Source of the DNA: Chthonomonas sp. UBA1950
GTDB lineage: Bacteria > Armatimonadota > Fimbriimonadia > Fimbriimonadales > Fimbriimonadaceae
DNA: 41,185 nucleotides
Reading direction: 5' to 3'
Assembly: GCA_002336105.1 (NCBI GenBank)
Contig: DDEQ01000031.1
Span: 1-41,185 of the forward strand
The position numbers and the translations under genes are program-made. Below, in pieces: positions 31,913 to 40,084 of the stretch (position 1 is the stretch's first letter; the number at the start of each line of letters is the position of its first letter). The notes beneath the pieces were generated by a model, which ran no database searches, was not told the DNA's origin, and was given only the letters and a program-made list of their open reading frames with translations.

Positions 31913-32665
31913 ATGGTTGTTCTTTTCTCAATCGACGGAATGAGGCCAGATGGTTTGCGACTCGCCAAGACGCCGAATTTAGATCGACTTAGAGAAAACG
32001 GGATCTGGACCGACAAAGCTCGGACGGTTATGCCGTCGTGTACTCTTCCCTGCCACACGTCGATGATGCGAGGCGTTGACGTGCCTCGACACGGCATCAA
32101 CACGAACCAGTTTCATCCTCTAGTTCGCCCGGTGCCTAGCATTTTCGATGTCGCAAGCCAACAAGGGAAACGGTGCGGCATGTTTTACAACTGGGGGCAT
32201 CTTCGCGACCTATGCGACCCTGAAAGTGTAGAAATCTCGTTTTACGAGCATAGTCAGTGGCTAGACAATCGAATCGCAGAAGAAGCCGCAAAATCTATTC
32301 GGCGTGATCGCTTCGATTTCGTTTTTGTTTACTTGGGTTATACCGACGAAATTGGCCACGTCCAAGGATGGATGTCAGATGCGTATCTGAAAGGCATCGA
32401 GAACGCAGACCGCTGCGTTGGTCAGGTTCTAGAAGATCTCGATCCGACGGTGATCGTCATGAGTGACCACGGTGGACACGACCGATCACACGGCACCGAC
32501 ATGCCTGAAGATATGACGATTCCGTTCATTCTTTCTGGGCCAGGCTCACCTGCTCGAAATGAAGAGATTCAAAAGGAAGTTCGGATTTTTGATACAGCTC
32601 CGACAATCGCTTCCCTGCTCGGACTCGCGCTTCCAAGAGAATGGGACGGCAAGAGTGTCATCTAG
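31913..32665 (+). CDS. Type I phosphodiesterase/nucleotide pyrophosphatase-like (alkaline phosphatase superfamily)
   Basis: 250 residues, no signal peptide. Alkaline-phosphatase-superfamily landmarks are FSIDGMRPD (metal Asp), TPNLDRL, the nucleophile region PSCTLPCHTSMMRG, YTDEIGHVQG and VMSDHGGHD with HGTD (remaining metal ligands). Close relatives hydrolyse phosphodiesters or phosphonates, or act as phosphoglycerate-mutase-like enzymes; the substrate here is unknown. It is shorter than most secreted NPPs (about 400 residues). Co-transcribed with ffh by spacing. Confidence 0.82.
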   Translation: MVVLFSIDGMRPDGLRLAKTPNLDRLRENGIWTDKARTVMPSCTLPCHTSMMRGVDVPRHGINTNQFHPLVRPVPSIFDVASQQGKRCGMFYNWGHLRDLCDPESVEISFYEHSQWLDNRIAEEAAKSIRRDRFDFVFVYLGYTDEIGHVQGWMSDAYLKGIENADRCVGQVLEDLDPTVIVMSDHGGHDRSHGTDMPEDMTIPFILSGPGSPARNEEIQKEVRIFDTAPTIASLLGLALPREWDGKSVI

Positions 32666-32670
32666 TAAAT

Positions 32671-32704
32671 AGAAAACGCCTTGAATCAACTTTGATTCAA
32701 GGCG
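32671..32704 (-). terminator. Intrinsic terminator of the second beta-barrel gene
   Basis: A perfect 12-bp stem CGCCTTGAATCA/TGATTCAAGGCG with a 4-nt loop. The T-run (TTTTCTATTT) is on the minus strand. The hairpin also lies just after the phosphodiesterase stop. Confidence 0.85.
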
Positions 32705-32724
32705 CGGTTCGTGTGAAAGTCGTT

Positions 32725-33894
32725 CTAGAACTTGTAGGTGTAGCTAGCAAACGCCCACTGTTGAGTTCGACAGTTTCCGGTCACCTGGTTTCGAATGAAC
32801 TCCCCAGGGAGAAGCGCGCCGACGCCAGCCCAAATTGAATTGTGAGAATCGAATTTGTGCGTGACTTCAAACTGAAGCGCTTGACCAATTTCATTTCCGC
32901 TGTTGCCAGTCGCATCTAGAAAGGTTCCAGAAGCCTTTTTGTTTGCTGTGCCAGTTGCGCTGTACCAAGCGTCTCTCTTGTCAAACAGCCAAAAACTGCT
33001 GGCTAAGAAAGTTAGGTTGGTTTTCTGCGTGACTTTGTAGTCGAGCGAGAACGTCAATTCCTGAATGTTTCGTTGACCTTGCATGGTGCGAAGACCATAA
33101 ATGCTTGGCCAACCCGAGTAAATAGGGTCAAAGTTGTTGTTCTTGTCTGACGACGAACCACCACTCGCAACGTTTGCTTCGAGATATCCTTTTAGTTTTC
33201 CGGAAGTTCGGTTGATTCTCGCACTAGCCAGCCAAGCTCGTAGGTCTTTCCCAGAAGCTCGACCCAGTTCATAGGCTCCTTCTAGCTGGAGAGCGTATCC
33301 GCCGATCTTCGTCTTGTAGACATCGTTAAGAACCCAGGTGTCCAAAGGGCCCATGGTCTTTTCGGCATGATGAAACATTGCCGCTGCAGTGTTTGTCTTT
33401 GTGTTGTATGCGACACCACTGATGTTTGCGTTCGGATCGTAGTTTGTGTTGACGCCCTCTCGCAAGGCAAAAACGTCGAGAGTTTTACTCTTTACATGAA
33501 TTCCATCAAAGGTTCGGCCCATGTTGCCCCATGAGGTTTGCGAACACAATAAGCGACCGTCGGCAAGAGCCATTGTTTGACGCCCGACTGTGTAAGTTGC
33601 TCCGCTGAATGGTAATTCCAAATAGCCTAACTGGACATCGCTATTCTTGCTCGTACTCCAATGATGCTTAACGTCAAAATCGTCAACACCACTTTGGAAC
33701 TGAATGACCAACTTCTGACCTTTTGGCCCAGAACCTGACAATCCAAATCGAAATCGCTCCAGATTCTCGCTTCGATTGTCGTTATTATTTCCGTCAAAAT
33801 CTCGATCGTTTCGCTGCTCATGTCGGTAGCGAATCTCTAGCAGTGGTTTCCACTTCCACTCTTGCTGTGGCGTTACTGGCTGATCAATAAACAT
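32725..33894 (-). CDS. Alginate-export (AlgE)-like outer-membrane beta-barrel protein, second paralogue, no visible signal peptide
   Basis: About 389 residues from ATG 33894, which has GGAG seven nt upstream; a TTG at 33924 would add ten residues that also lack signal character. Beta-strand pattern throughout, ending WAFASYTYKF with the terminal Phe. YTVGRQTMALADGRLL followed by WGNMGRTFDGIHV is the same family motif as in the 29243-30436 protein, and both share KLKGYLEANVASGG-like and DAWYSATGTAN-like segments. The N-terminus (MFIDQPVTPQQEWKWKP) is not a Sec signal. The gene faces ffh and the phosphodiesterase from the other side. Confidence 0.75.
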   Translation of the reverse strand: MFIDQPVTPQQEWKWKPLLEIRYRHEQRNDRDFDGNNNDNRSENLERFRFGLSGSGPKGQKLVIQFQSGVDDFDVKHHWSTSKNSDVQLGYLELPFSGATYTVGRQTMALADGRLLCSQTSWGNMGRTFDGIHVKSKTLDVFALREGVNTNYDPNANISGVAYNTKTNTAAAMFHHAEKTMGPLDTWVLNDVYKTKIGGYALQLEGAYELGRASGKDLRAWLASARINRTSGKLKGYLEANVASGGSSSDKNNNFDPIYSGWPSIYGLRTMQGQRNIQELTFSLDYKVTQKTNLTFLASSFWLFDKRDAWYSATGTANKKASGTFLDATGNSGNEIGQALQFEVTHKFDSHNSIWAGVGALLPGEFIRNQVTGNCRTQQWAFASYTYKF

Positions 33895-34099
33895 CCCTGT
33901 CTCCGTCCCTCCGATGCTCTCCAACTAGCATCTTTGGGTTTTTGTAAAGAGGAGTTCATCCTGGTAATCGATAATCTGGTATCTCTTGCAGGACTGCAAC
34001 ACACGGGATGTTCTAGATAAATGCTAGGTTCAAAAATACGAAAAAAGCGACCATGAAACAAAGCTCATGATCGCTTTTATTTTATGCTGTTCGTTTAAT
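33895..34099. other. Intergenic region between tsf and the second beta-barrel gene
   Basis: 205 bp. It contains the tsf terminator (34043-34078) and the leader of the beta-barrel gene. Around 33961-33983 there are GATAATC/GGTAATC elements that only weakly resemble a Fur box. Confidence 0.5.
34041..34078 (-). terminator. Intrinsic terminator of tsf
   Basis: On the minus strand a 14-bp stem (AAAAGCGATCATGA with one G-T wobble) is followed by six Ts. Confidence 0.9.
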
Positions 34100-34888
34100 T
34101 TAAGCGCCCAGCCCAACAGCAAGGAACTTGAATTCAGTTACAGCTGAGTTGCCGGTTTCCTTCAAGAACTGTGCAACCGTGAGGCTTGCATCTTTATAGA
34201 AGGGTTGCTCGGTGAGTACCACTTCCTTGATAAATTCCTTGTTGACACGGCCTTTAGCGATGTTCTCAGCAATGTTTTCTGGCTTGCCTTCGTCAAGGGC
34301 TCGTTTCTTCTGAATCTCGAACTCGTGATCAAGCTCTTGCTGAGAAAGTTGCTCTTTGTTAGCGACTTTCGCGTTCGGGAAAGCTACAACCTGAATGGCA
34401 GTCTGTCGTAGAGCCTCAGCATCGCCTGAACCAATGACTACGGCTCCCTTCGACTTGTCGTGGTGAACGTAGGTAGCTACCACGTTTGAAGTCTCGATTC
34501 GGAAGGTTGCTCCGACCTGGACGTTCTCTCGGAACTTATCGACTGCATCTACTGCGAAAGTCTTGAGGTCAGCGCCAGCATCAGCCAAGAGCGCGTCGGC
34601 TGCTTTTTGTGCAATCTCAACGAAGCCCTCGTTTCGGCTTACAAAGTCGGTTTCTGATTCTAGAACGACGCCAGCAATGACGCCATCGCCCTTGGCGAAA
34701 GCAACAACGCCAGCACCGGTTGCACGGCCAGCCTTCTTGCCTGCTGCGGCTTTACCCTTCTCGCGAAGGATCTCTTTAGCACGGTTGTAGTCGCCTTCTG
34801 CCTCGTCGAGAGCGCTCTTGCACTCCATCATCGGGGCGTCAGTCTCTTCACGAAGTTTCTTAACGTCTGCTGCTGTGTAGTTAGCCAT
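34100..34888 (-). CDS. tsf: Elongation factor Ts
   Basis: 262 residues. Nucleotide exchange factor for EF-Tu. The N-terminal module MANYTAADVKKLREETDAPM is the UBA-like EF-Tu-binding part, followed by ECKSALDEAEGDYNRAKEILREKG and the core signature ETDFVSRNEGF. The end (LPF-like segment TEQPFYKD... VAQFLKE) is normal. Ribosome site GGAAAG. It follows rpsB in the standard bacterial order, with a hairpin-rich 135-nt spacer, and is closed by a strong terminator. Confidence 0.97.
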   Translation of the reverse strand: MANYTAADVKKLREETDAPMMECKSALDEAEGDYNRAKEILREKGKAAAGKKAGRATGAGVVAFAKGDGVIAGVVLESETDFVSRNEGFVEIAQKAADALLADAGADLKTFAVDAVDKFRENVQVGATFRIETSNVVATYVHHDKSKGAVVIGSGDAEALRQTAIQVVAFPNAKVANKEQLSQQELDHEFEIQKKRALDEGKPENIAENIAKGRVNKEFIKEVVLTEQPFYKDASLTVAQFLKETGNSAVTEFKFLAVGLGA

Positions 34889-35023
34889 GTTATCTTTCCA
34901 GTTCTGAATAATTCTTGGTGCTGATTTGTAATTTTGATCTGCTTCCGCAAATGCGGCCTCGCACTGTTCGTACGAAGCCGCAGTTTCTCGGACTAGCCGA
35001 TCAATATGAATCCTGCGGTGAAC
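34889..35023. repeat. Structured rpsB-tsf spacer
   Basis: 135 nt with several inverted repeats: CCGCA-TT-TGCGG, the 10-bp palindrome TTCGTACGAA, and TGCGGC paired with GCCGCA across it. No T-run follows, so this looks like an attenuating or processing element between the two cistrons. Confidence 0.5.
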
Positions 35024-35842
35024 CTACTTGAGGTCCTCCTCTTCTCCGCCGAACACGCGAAGAAGTTCAGCGTCGATTGGTGTTGCGTACTCGAGTGATC
35101 CTTCGTCTTCTCCAAGATCAACTGGCTCGCTGCTCACGATGCCTTCAGTCAGCGCGTCGCTAAGCGGTCGAGCTTCGAGGATTGCGTCGCTGATCTTCTG
35201 GGTAACCAGTCGGATGGCTCGGATTGCGTCGTCGTTTCCAGGAATGATGACGTCAGCAAGGTCCGGATCGCAGTTCGTATCAACAACTGCAACGATTGGA
35301 ATACCGAGCTTCTTAGCTTCCTTCACCGCAATCAACTCTTTGTTCAAGTCGACAACGAACATGATGGTTGGCATCGCCTGCATGTTGCGGATACCACCCA
35401 AGAATCGCTGCAACTCATCTCGCTCCTCGCGTCGCTTGAGGGCTTCTTTCTTTGGAAGTCGCTCAAGGTAACCGTCTGTTTCCATTCGGTCGAGTTCTTT
35501 CAAGCGGCTAACACGACCCTGAATGGTCTTCCAGTTGGTCAGCGTGCCACCGAGCCAGCGCTCTGAGATGAAGTATTGTCCACTTCGCTCAGCGGCTTCT
35601 TTGACAGCAGCCTGAGCTTGCTTCTTTGTACCGACGAACAAAACGGTACCGCCATCTTCAACTACCTTCTTGACGTAGTTAATTGCGTCTTCGAAAAGTT
35701 TGATTGTTTGGTGCAGGTCGATGATGTAAATGCCGTTTCGAGCTCCATAGATGAATCGCTTCATCTTCGGGTTCCAACGACGTGTTTGGTGGCCAAAATG
35801 CACACCAGATTCGAGCAGCTCTTTCATACTGAGCTGTGGCAT
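35024..35842 (-). CDS. rpsB: 30S ribosomal protein S2
   Basis: 272 residues. The start MPQLSMKELLESGVHFGHQTRRWNPKMKRFIYGARNGI contains the S2 signature, with FVGTKKQAQ, RWLGGTLTNW and PTIMFVVDLNKE further on. The C-terminal extension is acidic (GEEEDLK). S2 binds near the 16S head and needs S1 in many bacteria. The leader has two GGAGGAATA elements in tandem, the second at ribosome-site distance, and a long hairpin that may bind S2 for autoregulation. Confidence 0.97.
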   Translation of the reverse strand: MPQLSMKELLESGVHFGHQTRRWNPKMKRFIYGARNGIYIIDLHQTIKLFEDAINYVKKVVEDGGTVLFVGTKKQAQAAVKEAAERSGQYFISERWLGGTLTNWKTIQGRVSRLKELDRMETDGYLERLPKKEALKRREERDELQRFLGGIRNMQAMPTIMFVVDLNKELIAVKEAKKLGIPIVAVVDTNCDPDLADVIIPGNDDAIRAIRLVTQKISDAILEARPLSDALTEGIVSSEPVDLGEDEGSLEYATPIDAELLRVFGGEEEDLK

Positions 35843-36141
35843 AGTTCTCTATTCCTCCAGGTTATTCCTCCGGGTCGGTTTGAACTTCGCGATGCACTTT
35901 CTTTCGAAAGACCTGGCAACGCGACCGAACCCGTGTGTAGTCGACGGGGATTTTACCACAACCTGTAGCTACTTAATTCACAGGCGCGCGTCCTCCGTGA
36001 TTTTGAAAGCCAACCCGTTTCCGTTGATTCAGTTGGTGAAACGACGGTATTTCCTAAGATTCAAAGAATCAACGAAACCAAATCTCAGATATCGTCCTAG
36101 AATATCTAGAAATCCGTAAACTCTATCAAGAACGTGGACTT
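35843..36141. other. Region between rpsB and cysE: rpsB leader and cysE upstream sequence
   Basis: 299 bp. The half next to rpsB holds a -10-like TAAAAT (35950-35955, minus) and a long leader hairpin (35871-35933). The half next to cysE is AT-rich with GATTC-AAA-GAATC and a TAAACT element before the ATG; no riboswitch was recognised. Confidence 0.5.
35871..35933 (-). promoter_or_regulatory. Leader hairpin of rpsB, possible S2 autoregulatory element
   Basis: On the minus strand CGGGTTCGGT pairs with ACCGACCCG (one bulge), then CGCG with CGCG, and the apical part contains the palindrome CTTTCGAAAG. The base of the stem ends just before the first GGAGG, so folding could affect ribosome access. 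Confidence 0.45.
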
Positions 36142-36996
36142 ATGCCGACAAATCAAACAGGAGTGCCTTCAAAGCTCGTTGCCGAACTCGTTAGAAAACG
36201 CGCTGAGCACGTGTTGCCTCTGCACTTGAGATCAACCGCTCGGGACCTCACTGATGGCATTCTGGGGCTCTTGTTTCCACACTTTGCTGAGACCAAGCTA
36301 TGTGATGATAGCGAGGTTGAGTGTGAGTTACATCATATTGAACTGATTCTCACTGAGCTTAGCCAGAGCCTCGGCACAAACAATGAATCAACAAATCTCC
36401 CGAGTCCGTCCGCTTTCTTCGAACGATTACCTAGAGTTTACGAATCGTTATCCCAGGATGCAGTTGCAATCCACCACGGCGATCCCGCATCTACTAGTGT
36501 CGATGAAGTCATTCTTTGCTACCCGGGCTTCTACGCCATCGCCGTTCACCGTGTTGCTCATTTACTGAATGAGCTTGGCTTCGCCCTTATCCCAAGACTC
36601 ATGTCGGAATACGCTCATCACCGGACGGGCATTGACATCCATCCAGCAGCAACGATCGGTAGGTCATTCTTCATTGACCACGGAACGGGTGTCGTCATTG
36701 GCGAAACAGCAGTTATTGGGAACGGGGTTAAGATTTATCAGGGCGTGACCCTTGGCGCTACAAGCGTACAACGCACTCTTAAAGGTCGCAAACGTCATCC
36801 AACGATTGGCAATCACGTAGTCATTTACGCGAACGCAACCATTCTCGGTGGCGAGACCGAAATCGGACATGACTCAGTGATTGGCGGTAATGCTTGGATC
36901 ACTGAGTCAGTGCCGCCGTTCTCTATCGTCGGAAGAAACAGCGAAGTCAGAACTCGCCGAAGTGACAGCGATGACTTCATCGAATTCAACATCTAA
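36142..36996 (+). CDS. cysE: Serine O-acetyltransferase
   Basis: 284 residues. An N-terminal helical domain (about 1-150) is followed by the left-handed beta-helix of hexapeptide repeats: GIDIHPAATIGRSFFIDHGTGVVIGETAVIGNGVKIYQG, with the catalytic His/Asp pair in FIDHGTG, then TLGATS, RHPTIGNHV, GGNAWI. It makes O-acetylserine from serine and acetyl-CoA. The long N-terminal domain and PGFYAIAVHRVAHLL fit the SATase/EpsC-like branch. It is followed 21 nt later by cysteine synthase, forming a cysteine operon. Confidence 0.95.
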   Translation: MPTNQTGVPSKLVAELVRKRAEHVLPLHLRSTARDLTDGILGLLFPHFAETKLCDDSEVECELHHIELILTELSQSLGTNNESTNLPSPSAFFERLPRVYESLSQDAVAIHHGDPASTSVDEVILCYPGFYAIAVHRVAHLLNELGFALIPRLMSEYAHHRTGIDIHPAATIGRSFFIDHGTGVVIGETAVIGNGVKIYQGVTLGATSVQRTLKGRKRHPTIGNHVVIYANATILGGETEIGHDSVIGGNAWITESVPPFSIVGRNSEVRTRRSDSDDFIEFNI

Positions 36997-37016
36997 ATAG
37001 GACAAATACAACTGAA

Positions 37017-37928
37017 ATGAGAGTCAACAATATCCTAGAAACCATTGGAAATACTCCCCACGTACGACTAAACCGGCTATTCCCTTCGCGGGTTGAAGTC
37101 TATGTGAAGTTAGAAAAGACGAATCCCGGCGGCAGCATCAAGGACAGAATTGGCCTGGCAATGATTGAAGCTGCTGAGAAAGAGGGCAAGCTGAAGCCGG
37201 GCGGAATCATCATCGAACCAACCTCTGGGAATACTGGAATTGGGCTCGCGATGGTCGCTGCCGTCAAGGGATACAAACTCATTTTGGTGATGCCGGAATC
37301 CATGTCCATCGAACGCCGCCGCATCATGGCTGCCTACGGGGCCGAATTTGATCTGACTCCCCGCGAACTTGGAATGAAGGGCGCGATTGCTCGAGCAACG
37401 GAGCTGGCTTCCCAAACTCCTGGATCTTGGATTCCGCAGCAGTTCGAAAACCCGGCTAATGTTGCCGTTCATACCGAGACTACAGCAAAAGAGGTTCTCG
37501 CCGACTTTCCCGATGGGCTCGACTACATTTTTACAGGGGTTGGTACGGGAGGACACATCACCGCGCTTGCCGAAGTCTTGAAGCCACTCTTCCCTCATCT
37601 GAAAGTCTTCGCCATCGAACCAGAAAAGTCGCCCGTCATTAGTGGTGGTGCACCTGGTCCGCACAAGATTCAAGGCATTGGCGCTGGTTTTATCCCGGGA
37701 AACTTACATGTTAACGCTATAGATGGTTCGGTGCAGGTTGCCGAAGAAGACGCCTTTGATTACGCGAGGAGAGCAGCAAAAGAAGAAGGGCTATTCATCG
37801 GCATCAGTTCTGGTGCCTCGCTGGCTGCAATTGCACAGAAGCTCCCCGAGATTCCTGATGGAAGCCGAATCCTGACTTTAAACTACGACACAGGTGAGCG
37901 TTATCTGTCCGTAGACGGCTTATTTTAG
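37017..37928 (+). CDS. cysK: Cysteine synthase (O-acetylserine sulfhydrylase)
   Basis: 303 residues, PLP-dependent. The PLP Lys is Lys42 in NPGGSIKDRIG. TSGNTGIGLAMVAAVKG binds substrate and phosphate, GVGTGGHITAL binds the PLP phosphate, and GISSGAS is the C-terminal PLP contact. It converts O-acetylserine and sulfide to cysteine, using the product of cysE just upstream. The C-terminal ERYLS fits CysK. Closed by a strong terminator at 37937-37982. Confidence 0.96.
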   Translation: MRVNNILETIGNTPHVRLNRLFPSRVEVYVKLEKTNPGGSIKDRIGLAMIEAAEKEGKLKPGGIIIEPTSGNTGIGLAMVAAVKGYKLILVMPESMSIERRRIMAAYGAEFDLTPRELGMKGAIARATELASQTPGSWIPQQFENPANVAVHTETTAKEVLADFPDGLDYIFTGVGTGGHITALAEVLKPLFPHLKVFAIEPEKSPVISGGAPGPHKIQGIGAGFIPGNLHVNAIDGSVQVAEEDAFDYARRAAKEEGLFIGISSGASLAAIAQKLPEIPDGSRILTLNYDTGERYLSVDGLF

Positions 37929-37936
37929 GCCATGAG

Positions 37937-37982
37937 ATGGATCACGACTCTAAGTTTTGTCGTGATCCATTTATTTCTTTTA
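37937..37982 (+). terminator. Intrinsic terminator of the cysE-cysK operon
   Basis: A perfect 12-bp stem ATGGATCACGAC/GTCGTGATCCAT with a 10-nt loop and a tail TTATTTCTTTTA. The stop codon of the convergent GHL10 gene lies in the tail. Confidence 0.92.
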
Positions 37983-39398
37983 TCGCGTCCAAATGGAAGG
38001 CTTGGACATGTTCCCATTTCGGTCTACGCTAGCAACGGCGACAACGTCCATTCCTGGATCGCGAGCAAACTTCTTCGTATCGCCATTGAGAACCTGGAAG
38101 TCCCATTGTCCGCCTTTCTTGATCCAAACCGCAAAGTGCGTGGGTTTGGAAGCGATCCGAATTTGGAATTCATCCTCACCTGATTTCAAAGTCGGCTCAG
38201 CCAACTTTTGTTTTGGTAACCAGAAGCTTTCCGGTACAAGAGCTTCGGTTTTATAGGATGAAGTTTCAAGGTCGTCCGAAATACCCTGCGCATTCTTCAG
38301 TAGCGCCTTCATGCTGAAGTGAACATGACCAGACGCTCCCACCGTCGTTCGGGTGAGAAGAATTTGATTTTCAACTTCTTCTGGAACGTATGGGGTTCCC
38401 CCTTCGCCCGTAATAAGTCGGCTTGTGTACAACCCTGGCCAAATGTGTCTCTTCTGCGTATTGACTGAAATCCACCAATTAAGCAGAACTGGGAAACTCT
38501 GCGCTTTCTGAGAAATTGGCCAATACAACTGCGGCGTGAAGTAGTCGCACCAGCCGTTTTGTAGCCACTTCAGACAATCAGCATAGAGCTGAGCATATTG
38601 ATCAACCCCAGACTTAATGCCCTCGGGAATCCCTGGCCGATAGATGCCAAACGGACTAATTCCCACTTTCACCCAAGGCTTGATCTTCTTGACTGATGTG
38701 TACATACCTTCGACGAAGGTATCTACATTCTTTCGACGCCAATTATCAAGCGTCAACCCTTTCCCGTATTTTTTGTAGGTAACAGTATCGGGAAAATCGA
38801 CGCCTTTTTCTGGATACGGATAGAAGTAGTCGTCGATATGAACTCCGTCGACGTCGTATCGCTTCACCACATCTTGGATCACATCAAGGCTTCGTTTCTG
38901 AACGAATGGATCGCCTGGATCCATCCACAGCATCTTCCCATAGGATTTTACCGACGTAGGATGAGTATTTGCGATATGGTTTTTAGCCAAAGGCCCTTTT
39001 GCTGAAGGGTGTTTTGCGCGATAAGGGTTGAACCAGCAATGAACCTCGATGCCCCGTTTATGCGCTTCTGAAACAGTAAATTCGAGGGGATCGAAATCAG
39101 CCGCCTTCCCTTGTTCACCCGTCAGATATTCTGACCAGGGTTCAATCTTTGACCGATAGAGTGCATCTGCCGCTGGTCGAACCTGAAAAACGATTGCGTT
39201 TAACTTAAGACGCTCACACTCGTTCAAAATGTCCAGCATCTCAGATTTCTGCTGAGCGGCAGACAAGTTGCGCTTGGATGGCCAGTCGATATTATCTACA
39301 GTTGCTACCCAAGCTGCCCGGAATTCACGCGGGAACGGAGGCAGATCAACGGCCTGCGCAGTCAACGACATTAACGGAATAAGAGTTGCGAGCACCAC
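37980..39398 (-). CDS. Exported GHL10-family hydrolase (YngK/DigH-like)
   Basis: 472 residues. The N-terminus (MVLATLIPLMSLTAQA) is a signal peptide with cleavage after AQA. Start is written as GTG 39398; an AGGG site lies closer to an ATC codon four codons upstream, so the true start may be a little earlier. The (beta/alpha)8 domain begins REFRAAWVATVDNIDWPS and has NAIVFQVRPAADALY, IEVHCWFNPYRA, YDVDGVHIDDYFYPYP and GISPFGIYRPG, the pattern of PF02638. Relatives include E. coli DigH, which cuts peptide-free peptidoglycan. A C-terminal beta domain (about 380-472) follows. Peptidoglycan or another glycan is the likely substrate. Confidence 0.88.
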   Translation of the reverse strand: MVLATLIPLMSLTAQAVDLPPFPREFRAAWVATVDNIDWPSKRNLSAAQQKSEMLDILNECERLKLNAIVFQVRPAADALYRSKIEPWSEYLTGEQGKAADFDPLEFTVSEAHKRGIEVHCWFNPYRAKHPSAKGPLAKNHIANTHPTSVKSYGKMLWMDPGDPFVQKRSLDVIQDVVKRYDVDGVHIDDYFYPYPEKGVDFPDTVTYKKYGKGLTLDNWRRKNVDTFVEGMYTSVKKIKPWVKVGISPFGIYRPGIPEGIKSGVDQYAQLYADCLKWLQNGWCDYFTPQLYWPISQKAQSFPVLLNWWISVNTQKRHIWPGLYTSRLITGEGGTPYVPEEVENQILLTRTTVGASGHVHFSMKALLKNAQGISDDLETSSYKTEALVPESFWLPKQKLAEPTLKSGEDEFQIRIASKPTHFAVWIKKGGQWDFQVLNGDTKKFARDPGMDVVAVASVDRNGNMSKPSIWTR

Positions 39399-39426
39399 AG
39401 TCCCGATTTTGCCCTATTCGCGCCGG

Positions 39427-39432
39427 TATGAT
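39427..39432 (+). promoter_or_regulatory. -10 box TATGAT before the DUF2993 gene
   Basis: TATGAT 11 nt before the ATG at 39444, in the short divergent gap to the GHL10 gene; no good -35 is visible. Confidence 0.35.
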
Positions 39433-39443
39433 TTCTAGCAAAG

Positions 39444-39977
39444 ATGAATCCTGCGAACGTTGTTTCAATTGAGAAGCTTACTGCGGTCTTTCGAAATATC
39501 CGCGTGCCCATGGGTTTGGTTATCGATCAGGTTGAAATCGACGGATCTGCGCTCGATGTCATTATCGACCCAATCAAGTTTGAAATGCCCCATCCCGGAA
39601 GCGTCAAAGTAACGATTTCAGCAGAATCGCTGGCTGCATTCCTTGACGATCAGGCACCTGGCGGACTCCGCAATTTCGAAATTAAAGCAGAAAATGACAA
39701 GCTTGAGGTCAAGGCAGTCAAAACAATCCTAGTCGACGTCGCGGCAAAGGCAATCTGTACGCTTCGTGTTGTGGATGGCGCGCAGCTCTTTGTCGATGTG
39801 CAAGACGTCGAAGTGATGGGAGCTGGTGCCAAAAAACTCGTTCAATCGCAAATTGACAAACTGAACCCAGTATTTGACGTTAAAGAACTCCCGATTCACG
39901 TTAGGCTGAACTCGGTTCGCGCAACTAATGGCGAACTTCTACTCACAGGTGTCGTTTCTCCGCCCCGACTAGGGTAA
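39444..39977 (+). CDS. DUF2993/LmeA-like protein
   Basis: 177 residues of regular beta strands with amphipathic patterns: VPMGLVIDQVEIDGSALDVIID, SVKVTISAESLAAFLDDQAPGGLRNFEIKAENDKLEVKA, IHVRLNSVRATNGELLLTGV. This is the style of DUF2993 proteins such as LmeA, which bind phospholipid. Unlike LmeA no signal peptide is visible, so it may be cytoplasmic or membrane associated. The gene is followed 16 nt later by tRNA-Leu. Function in this group is unknown. Confidence 0.65.
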   Translation: MNPANVVSIEKLTAVFRNIRVPMGLVIDQVEIDGSALDVIIDPIKFEMPHPGSVKVTISAESLAAFLDDQAPGGLRNFEIKAENDKLEVKAVKTILVDVAAKAICTLRVVDGAQLFVDVQDVEVMGAGAKKLVQSQIDKLNPVFDVKELPIHVRLNSVRATNGELLLTGVVSPPRLG

Positions 39978-39993
39978 ATTTTATATCCACTTT

Positions 39994-40078
<85 letters not shown>

Positions 40079-40084
40079 GCTAGT

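Noticed and set aside
32725..33924. Recent duplication of the two beta-barrel genes
   Set aside because: Similarity is limited to family motifs; the proteins are too different for a recent copy, so the inverted pair is not a fresh repeat.
33961..33983. Fur-like GATAATC/GGTAATC elements before the second beta-barrel gene
   Set aside because: Too many mismatches to the 7-1-7 consensus to claim a site.
37110..37673. 187-codon open frame antisense to cysK
   Set aside because: Shadow of a clear cysK; no motif and no ribosome site.
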